From an uncultured Chitinophagales bacterium (GTDB lineage Bacteria; Bacteroidota; Bacteroidia; Chitinophagales; JAHDHT01), in NCBI GenBank assembly GCA_938023075.1, contig CALHDG010000210.1:1-48128 (forward strand): a stretch of DNA of 48,128 nucleotides, read 5' to 3'. The translations under genes and the position numbers were made by a program. Shown piece after piece: positions 41,958 through 48,128 of the stretch. The notes beneath the pieces were generated by a model. It saw only the letters and a list, made by a program, of their open reading frames with translations. It was not told where the DNA came from and ran no database searches. How positions within the stretch are numbered: the stretch's first letter is position 1; the number at the start of each line of letters is the position of its first letter.

Positions 41958-44900
41958 ATGAAAAAATATATAGGGTTTTTAATTTTTTATCTACTGGTCT
42001 TTGCCAGTCCGCTCCTCGCTCAGGATTTTGCGGATTGTGGTACTGACGTCTGTGCACCAATCTGCCCTGATTGCGTCATTACAACAAGAACAGTGACCGA
42101 AACTGGTACTTTGCCTTATAGTATCGTTTATGATGCAGCCACTAATGGGCAAAACAATCAGACTTTAGCAGTAGCAATTGCTGAACCAAATGTACCTCCT
42201 TGTTCTAATGTTACATTTGACTATGAATTGAACTATACCATTGATCCATTTACTCCGGATATGGGTATTTCCTGGACAAGCGAAGCTTCTTTCACCATTA
42301 CTGATTTGGCGGGAGGGGTGATAGCCGCTGGCGGGCCAGGCTTGCCAGGCTCTGCCAATAATGGTAATCCTATTAATGGAACTGAAATGGGTAGTGCTAC
42401 CACACCCGCAGGTAGTTTTAATGGTGGTGTTATTCTTGATATTCAGGATAGTTTTGATGATGCTAATGCAGATGGTACTTTTTCTGGTGAATTAATTTAT
42501 ACATTAACTATAGAAGTGCTTGAATTTGAACCGGCACCAGCTTGTGCAGATATAGCACCTTTAGCTTGCGGTTGCCCCGCACCAGAGGTAGATTGTGCAG
42601 AAAGCTGCGCCGAAGTTGACGGAGCTGGTTGTGTATACAACTATTTCCCTAATGGTACATCTCCTGGTCCTTCTCCTGGAGGAGATCCAACATCTTGTAC
42701 AGTTACAGGTGGTGCTTCAGACTTTACTTTATGTTACGAGTTTGTACCGCAAGGTGAAGTTGCTTTTTTCTCTACCTTTATACAAGGTGGTGTTGGCGGT
42801 GTTTTGTGCGATCCTGTTTTAACAGTTTTTGATGAAAATTGTCAGGATGCTACAACAGTTGCAGGAAATAATGGTTCAACTAATGGTGTACAGATATTTC
42901 CTGGTGGTGCTGGTATTGCGCCTTCGGCTTCAAATTTAGTACCTGATAAAGAATATCATGTTTGTCTAGATTTTACAGGCTGTATGATAATAGAAGAGGT
43001 TTGTTTAACAATTGGTGAAAACTGTACTTCGGGTGAAGCAGGTTCATTGGCTATTGATAATCAGTATTTATGTGCAGGTGAAAATATGTCTGTAAATGTA
43101 AATGGTGGAGTGCTTTTTCCTATAAATGGCGCAACAGGTGAAGACGGAGATCCAACTACAGGCCAATATTTCTTTGATTTCTTTACTGGTCCTTGTGTGG
43201 GTGGTTTAGAAGCCGATCCCAATCAGCCATATTGTGGTATGTTTGGTCCAGGTGGTGCGCCGAATTTCGGAGATTTGGGATTTTTCGCTGCAGCTGGCTT
43301 GCCGCTTAGTCCAAATCCGTTTGAATTTTATTATGATGCTTCAAGCGGTCTTTTAATTGATGCTGGCACTGGTGCTCCTTTTGCAGCTGCCCCTCCATGT
43401 ACTGAAATTTGTATAGTTGGTTCTGTTTGGGATGAATTGGGTTCCACCGAGGCAGATCCAAATACTGGTCAATCAATATGTACAGACAATACCAATCAGG
43501 TGTGTTTTACCATATTGCCTCCAATTACTTATGATGATGCACACACCTATACTTGTTCCAGTTATTTTGCCAACAATGATGATGAGTGGGTTCAACTTAC
43601 TTTAGGCGCTTTTGCAGGTGGCGCAGTTGAATGTGGCATTGATGTTAATTATAATGTCTGTGGAGGCACTGGTATTTATTTTGATATAACGGGTGTTGGC
43701 TTATCTGATGTTGATTTTGATGGTAATGCAGATGCTATTGATATTGATGGTGATGGTTTTATAGATTATGTTGATTTAAACCAGGCACCAATTCTTGCAA
43801 GCAGTGGAGCTTTTGATCCTATTACTTTTGGTTATGCCGTTAAATCAAACCAGCCATGGAGTTTAACTATTTGTGATTCTCAAGGCTGTGAATTTACTAT
43901 TACAGATGAATATGATTTTCCTGAGCCAGATATTATTATGCCTTCTTTTGCTTGTTCAAATGGAGAACCTATTGATGGATTATATTTCACTGGCTTATTT
44001 AACGACCCGGCATTTATTAATGGAAATATTACGTCCGTTTTAAATGCTAATGGTATTGTTGGTGTAACAGATAATGCTGATGGAACATTTTCGTTCGATC
44101 CAGTAGCTTTTGTTGCGGCAAATGGCGGACCTGGTCAAGCTATTATTGATTATACAATAACTGATGCTGTAACTGGTTGTTCCCGCACGGTTTTACAAGC
44201 CATAAATGTTGGTGCATGTGCACCTGAATGTTCTTCTATTATAATGGACTTAAGTTTGCAGGAAGATGACGTATGTGACGGTGAAACAACCGATCTGTCA
44301 ATTTCCTTAACCAACCAAATGACAGAACTGTTCGATCTTGATGGTGATGGACAAATTGATCCGGGCTTTGAAGCTTGCTTCTTATTTGGTATTAATGCTA
44401 ATCCAAATTCATTTACTGACGATCCGTATTTAGCACCACCCGCAAATATTACGCCGGGTATTGCTGGTTTTGGACCAGCAGGCAGTACAAATGTTTTCAC
44501 TAACTTTACTTTTACGCATAGTGGTTTAACTTGTTCACCGGAAGAGTATATAGTATATGCATTTATTGATGAAGCTTGTAAAGAATCAGCGGGCGGTTTA
44601 ATACCGGATTCCTGTTTCCCATGGGTAGCAGAAGTAGTTACGGTTTATCCTGATCCAGCAAATATTAACGCTACGGTAAACTTTGTAGGCGACTGCGAAG
44701 TTGATGTAATATTAGACTTAGCTGGTGATCTTTGTTCAGATTATGAAATTTTCTTAACCGATGGTGCTGGAGGTATTATTGGTCAGGGTACTAATGCAGA
44801 TATTGATTTCTTATCAAATAATTTTGGTCAGTTAGGTGTTTTAATTAGTGCACCAGATGATGCTGATGACCCATTTAATGGGACTTGTTTAGAGGCAGAA

Positions 44901-47900
44901 ATACCATTTGCCTTACCACCAATTATGGATGGTGCTCCAGCGGCAACAACTTACGCCTGCACGGGTATTCAAGATCAAAATGGTGATGAATATGCGGTTG
45001 CTTCTATTCCTTTCTTAGGCGGAGGCTTTCCTGTTGACGGTATTAGTTTATATGAAATTTGTAGTGGTTCTGGCATTTATTTAGATCCACGTGCTAATGG
45101 AACTCCAGAACCTTTCGATTTTAACCAAAATTTCACTTCATTTTTTGACGGAGCTGCAGGTACCGTCGATGTTTTAGTGTTATGTAATCAACCATGGTCT
45201 GTAACGGTTTGTGACGGCGCAGGCTGTGAAATTACTTTTGAAGGCGTTTACAACTGCCCATTGGATCCAGAACTTGAAGGTTTAGATGAGGCTTACTGTA
45301 TTACTGATCCTGCAGATATTCTTCAAATTAATGATGAATTCTTCACCAATTCTAATCTGGCTGATGAAGTTATTTTAATAGATGAAGGTGAAACTGCTGA
45401 TGCTTTTGGACTTTCTTCTGTTCCAGCATCTGTTTCTGGTGGTTTAACTGACTTAACCGGTGGTCTTGCTGGTTTCGATCCTGGTGTTGCAGGTCCTGGT
45501 GACCACGCAGTGTGGATTTATGCGCAGGATCCTAATACGCTTTGCTTGAATGCTTCCCAAGAATTAATTACAGTATATCCAGAGTTTACTTGTGCTTTAG
45601 ATGAACAAATGGTTATTTGTAATGCATCTGGACCGATTAGTTTAGATTTAACTAATTTTACGACGGCATTTGATGCTACACTAGCTTCACCTGCTGTTGA
45701 TGACATTTTAGGTGGCACAACAGATGTAGCAACTTTCTTTGGTGCTCCAAGTGTTATCTTTTCAGGTACTGCTATTACTGATGATTATGTAAATTCAGGT
45801 TCTGTTACCTTCGATCCTACTGGCTTAAATCCAGGTGTTTACACAGTAACAGTAGATGTTGGTTACGACCAATGTAAAACCGCATGCTCAATGAATATTG
45901 TAGTAGTTGAACAGGTAAGTGGCTGTATACAAGGTGCTTCAGCTTGTGTTTGCGGTTGTGGTCAATATGATTTAACTGCCCTCTTCTGCGATGCTACTAC
46001 TACGCTTGGTGGTATATTCTGTTTAGATCCGAATGTTGCACCAAATGTTAATCCACCAAATAGTTCTATTATCGTAACTGGCGATATTTTAGAATATGAT
46101 CCGGCTACAATAACAGATGTTACAACTGTAAGTGTGAAATATTCTGTTGGTGATGCGGCTGGTGGACCAGATTGCATAGATGTTGGTACTACAACTATTA
46201 CCTTAGTACCTAAACCAATTGTTGACTTTGATTTCCCTGATGGTCCATTTTGTAGTACCAGCGATCCGGTTACTGCAGCGAATTATTTAACAGATCAAAA
46301 TGGAATGCCTTTAACCACTTTCCCTGCAGATGCCGACCTTCTCTTAGATGGCACTTCTGTTGCTATGGGTGCAGCTATTGGCACTTATATGGTTGATATT
46401 GCTTCTTTAGCAGTGGGTACACATTCAATTACTTATACTGAAGTGTATACTGACGGAGCTGAACTAAATTGCACGGATACTCAAACAGAATATTTTGAAA
46501 TTCTTCCTGGTGGTGACCCATCTTGGGAAAATCCAGGACCCCTATGTATAGATGAAGTTCCAGTTGTTTTAGGTCCCGTTGGCGGAACCTGGACTGGTCC
46601 TTTTGTAGACCCTGTTTCGGGTGAATTTAACCCAACAGTATCTGGTGTATTTACAATAACTTATTGCGTTGGTGAGGGCGTTTGTCAAGAATGCTTAACT
46701 CAGGCAATTGAAGTGTTTGATTGTGTTGACGGCACGTTAACTCCAGATGATATTGTATGTTTATCCTCTTCTAATTGTTATGATTTGGAGCAACAATATA
46801 CAGATTCTACAACACCAGGTGGTGTATGGGGAGATGTTGACGGCTCTGGTTTTCCAGATGGTGTAACTTTAAATGGAACAAATATCTGTTATAATCCTGC
46901 TGAAATTACAACTGCAACTACAGTTACGGTTGATTATTCTGTGGTGGCTTATCCAGGTGCTGCTGGTTGTTGTATTGGAATGAGTTCAACAACAATTACC
47001 CTAGTTCCTCAACCAGTAGTTGATTTAGATTTGCCAAGTGCATTCTGTACAGTGGAAACAGATATTAATTTATACGATTACGTTGTATCACCATCATCTG
47101 GCACAGGTACTTGGACGAGTGATCAAGCAGATTTTGTTATCGCAGCAGATGGAAGCGTAACTATAAATAACGATTTTACTGGTCAGGTAGAGGTTTGTTA
47201 TACGGAAACTGAAAGTGGTACTTCTGCTAGTGGCGAAGCATTAGATTGTATAGGTACTGATTGTGAAGTGGTCACAGTTGGTAATATAAGTGCCGACATC
47301 CAACCTTGCGATATAACTTGCCTTTCCAGCAGCAATTGTTACGATTTAGAACAATTGTTTAACAATACGGATACTAATGTAAATGATACCGACCCAACGC
47401 CAGGTCCAACTACCTCAGGTGGTATCTGGTTCCCAACGGGTGGTGTTACATTACCTGATGGTACAACAATAGATGGAACAAATTTATGTTATGATCCGTC
47501 AGAAATCACAGCACCTACAACAATAGATATTTCTTATTCGGTAGCTGGGGCAGATTTAGGTTCAGGTGAAACGTGTATCAGAATTGAGGAAACCAGTATT
47601 ACCTTAGTTCCACAACCAGAAGTTGATCTCGATTTACCAAGCTCATTCTGTACTTTAGAAAGCGACATTAATTTATATGATTATGTGGTAGATCCATCTT
47701 TAGGTGGTGGTACTTGGACAAGCGATCAGACAGACTTTATGATCAATGCAGATGGTTCTGTTCAAATCAGCAACAACTTTACGGGCAATGTAGAAGTATG
47801 TTATACCGAAGCAGTAATGGGTACAGAATGCGGAGGTCTTACCTGCGATGATACCGATTGCGAAGTAGTAGCCATAGGCGACATCTCTGCCGACATCACG

Positions 47901-48128
47901 CCAAAAGACATTGTCTGTTTATCCAGCAGCGAATGTTATGATTTAGAACAATTATTCAACAATACAACCGATAATATAAACGATACTGATCCAGATACAC
48001 CAGGTCCTACAACAAGCGGTGGTATTTGGTTCCCAGCGGGCGGCGGCGACTTGCCGGCTGGAACTAGTATAGACGGAACAAACTTATGTTACGATCCGGG
48101 CAGCATTACTGCACCGGTAACAGTAAAT
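41958..48128 (+). CDS. Giant secreted, acidic, cysteine-rich repeat protein (5' part; runs off the right edge)
   Basis: 2057 uninterrupted codons from ATG 41958 to the window edge. Residues 1-22 are a signal peptide (FASPLLAQ). The mature protein is rich in Asp, Gly, Thr and Cys and, counted by eye, has only about 9 Lys and 4 Arg in total. Calcium-type motifs occur, such as DLDGDGQIDPG and DIDGDGFIDYVD. Repeated modules are visible: NQPWSLTICDSQGCEFTI (about 43850-43905) and NQPWSVTVCDGAGCEITF (about 45187-45243). A longer unit beginning CLSSSNCYDLEQ occurs from 46758. It is probably a surface adhesin or matrix protein exported by type IX secretion, whose sorting domain would lie beyond the edge. 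No catalytic domain is recognised. Confidence 0.8.
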   Translation, partial: MKKYIGFLIFYLLVFASPLLAQDFADCGTDVCAPICPDCVITTRTVTETGTLPYSIVYDAATNGQNNQTLAVAIAEPNVPPCSNVTFDYELNYTIDPFTPDMGISWTSEASFTITDLAGGVIAAGGPGLPGSANNGNPINGTEMGSATTPAGSFNGGVILDIQDSFDDANADGTFSGELIYTLTIEVLEFEPAPACADIAPLACGCPAPEVDCAESCAEVDGAGCVYNYFPNGTSPGPSPGGDPTSCTVTGGASDFTLCYEFVPQGEVAFFSTFIQGGVGGVLCDPVLTVFDENCQDATTVAGNNGSTNGVQIFPGGAGIAPSASNLVPDKEYHVCLDFTGCMIIEEVCLTIGENCTSGEAGSLAIDNQYLCAGENMSVNVNGGVLFPINGATGEDGDPTTGQYFFDFFTGPCVGGLEADPNQPYCGMFGPGGAPNFGDLGFFAAAGLPLSPNPFEFYYDASSGLLIDAGTGAPFAAAPPCTEICIVGSVWDELGSTEADPNTGQSICTDNTNQVCFTILPPITYDDAHTYTCSSYFANNDDEWVQLTLGAFAGGAVECGIDVNYNVCGGTGIYFDITGVGLSDVDFDGNADAIDIDGDGFIDYVDLNQAPILASSGAFDPITFGYAVKSNQPWSLTICDSQGCEFTITDEYDFPEPDIIMPSFACSNGEPIDGLYFTGLFNDPAFINGNITSVLNANGIVGVTDNADGTFSFDPVAFVAANGGPGQAIIDYTITDAVTGCSRTVLQAINVGACAPECSSIIMDLSLQEDDVCDGETTDLSISLTNQMTELFDLDGDGQIDPGFEACFLFGINANPNSFTDDPYLAPPANITPGIAGFGPAGSTNVFTNFTFTHSGLTCSPEEYIVYAFIDEACKESAGGLIPDSCFPWVAEVVTVYPDPANINATVNFVGDCEVDVILDLAGDLCSDYEIFLTDGAGGIIGQGTNADIDFLSNNFGQLGVLISAPDDADDPFNGTCLEAEIPFALPPIMDGAPAATTYACTGIQDQNGDEYAVASIPFLGGGFPVDGISLYEICSGSGIYLDPRANGTPEPFDFNQNFTSFFDGAAGTVDVLVLCNQPWSVTVCDGAGCEITFEGVYNCPLDPELEGLDEAYCITDPADILQINDEFFTNSNLADEVILIDEGETADAFGLSSVPASVSGGLTDLTGGLAGFDPGVAGPGDHAVWIYAQDPNTLCLNASQELITVYPEFTCALDEQMVICNASGPISLDLTNFTTAFDATLASPAVDDILGGTTDVATFFGAPSVIFSGTAITDDYVNSGSVTFDPTGLNPGVYTVTVDVGYDQCKTACSMNIVVVEQVSGCIQGASACVCGCGQYDLTALFCDATTTLGGIFCLDPNVAPNVNPPNSSIIVTGDILEYDPATITDVTTVSVKYSVGDAAGGPDCIDVGTTTITLVPKPIVDFDFPDGPFCSTSDPVTAANYLTDQNGMPLTTFPADADLLLDGTSVAMGAAIGTYMVDIASLAVGTHSITYTEVYTDGAELNCTDTQTEYFEILPGGDPSWENPGPLCIDEVPVVLGPVGGTWTGPFVDPVSGEFNPTVSGVFTITYCVGEGVCQECLTQAIEVFDCVDGTLTPDDIVCLSSSNCYDLEQQYTDSTTPGGVWGDVDGSGFPDGVTLNGTNICYNPAEITTATTVTVDYSVVAYPGAAGCCIGMSSTTITLVPQPVVDLDLPSAFCTVETDINLYDYVVSPSSGTGTWTSDQADFVIAADGSVTINNDFTGQVEVCYTETESGTSASGEALDCIGTDCEVVTVGNISADIQPCDITCLSSSNCYDLEQLFNNTDTNVNDTDPTPGPTTSGGIWFPTGGVTLPDGTTIDGTNLCYDPSEITAPTTIDISYSVAGADLGSGETCIRIEETSITLVPQPEVDLDLPSSFCTLESDINLYDYVVDPSLGGGTWTSDQTDFMINADGSVQISNNFTGNVEVCYTEAVMGTECGGLTCDDTDCEVVAIGDISADITPKDIVCLSSSECYDLEQLFNNTTDNINDTDPDTPGPTTSGGIWFPAGGGDLPAGTSIDGTNLCYDPGSITAPVTVN
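46758..48128 (+). repeat. Protein-level tandem repeats (187-199 residues) within the giant protein
   Basis: Units begin at CLSSS(N/E)CYDLEQ: 46758, 47319 and 47916 (the last cut by the window edge), with periods of 561 and 597 bases. Each has TSITLVPQPEVDLDLPSSFC, DINLYDYVV and GTWTSDQxDF in the same order. A more diverged unit precedes them from about 45947 (CGCGQYDLTALFC to TTTITLVPKPIVDFDF). Confidence 0.8.

Overview
The window is chromosomal DNA from a member of the Bacteroidota. Supporting signs are the low G+C content, TAnnTTTG-type -7 boxes without Shine-Dalgarno sequences, proteins carrying SprB repeats, a type A type-IX-secretion sorting domain, lamin-tail, CotH and FG-GAP/ASPIC domains, and DUF3843. 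I cannot place it below phylum; the mix resembles Saprospiria, Chitinophagia or Cytophagia. I saw no rRNA, tRNA, CRISPR array or prophage.

Layout. 1-3.0 kb: the 5' part of lpxB (minus strand) follows a two-gene RloA/RloB (AbiL-like) defence module, and the rloB stop overlaps the lpxB GTG start. 3.0-7.1 kb: a TPR protein, a lipoprotein, and an operon of ECF sigma factor, one-helix membrane protein and small periplasmic protein that ends at a clear terminator. 7.1-19.3 kb: gamma-glutamyltransferase, a secreted metalloprotease, TrmO, a SPOR protein, an M20 amidohydrolase and a 1505-residue secreted CotH/SprB protein. 19.9-25.1 kb: a DUF3843 gene with an apparent 3' frameshift, a small membrane protein, FolB, a PiT-like transporter and an oxidase-subunit-I-like small protein that is also frameshifted. 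25.2-28.8 kb: an accessory patch with hipBA, a RelE/ParE-type toxin-antitoxin pair whose toxin has no standard start codon, a short DUF433 protein, and a decayed KAP-NTPase/leucine-rich-repeat gene. 29.0-32.2 kb: the gluconate operon gntK-gnd-gntP. 32.3-36.4 kb: a VOC protein, an unknown protein paired with an EEP-fold nuclease/phosphatase, fdhD, an intact DUF6364 antitoxin with only a stub of its PIN toxin, and thiL. 36.7-48.1 kb: a DUF3089 lipoprotein, an FG-GAP/ASPIC protein, and an operon of a small basic secreted protein followed by a giant secreted protein that runs off the window edge.

The main unexplained content falls into three groups. First, the intergenic spaces hold at least five families of dispersed repeats: three MITE-like families with terminal inverted repeats, one of which carries paired REP-like palindromes; a nested-hairpin element in at least six copies with a compensatory base change in its stem; and another hairpin repeat that sits next to it at two loci. 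Second, the giant protein (at least 2057 residues) is cysteine-rich, has about a dozen Lys/Arg residues in total, and follows a small Lys-rich secreted protein, which suggests a charge-complementary surface pair. Third, several genes are broken or translated in unusual ways: the DUF3843 gene, the oxidase-like gene, the KAP-LRR gene, the VapC stub and the toxin without a standard start. Some of these could be assembly indels.
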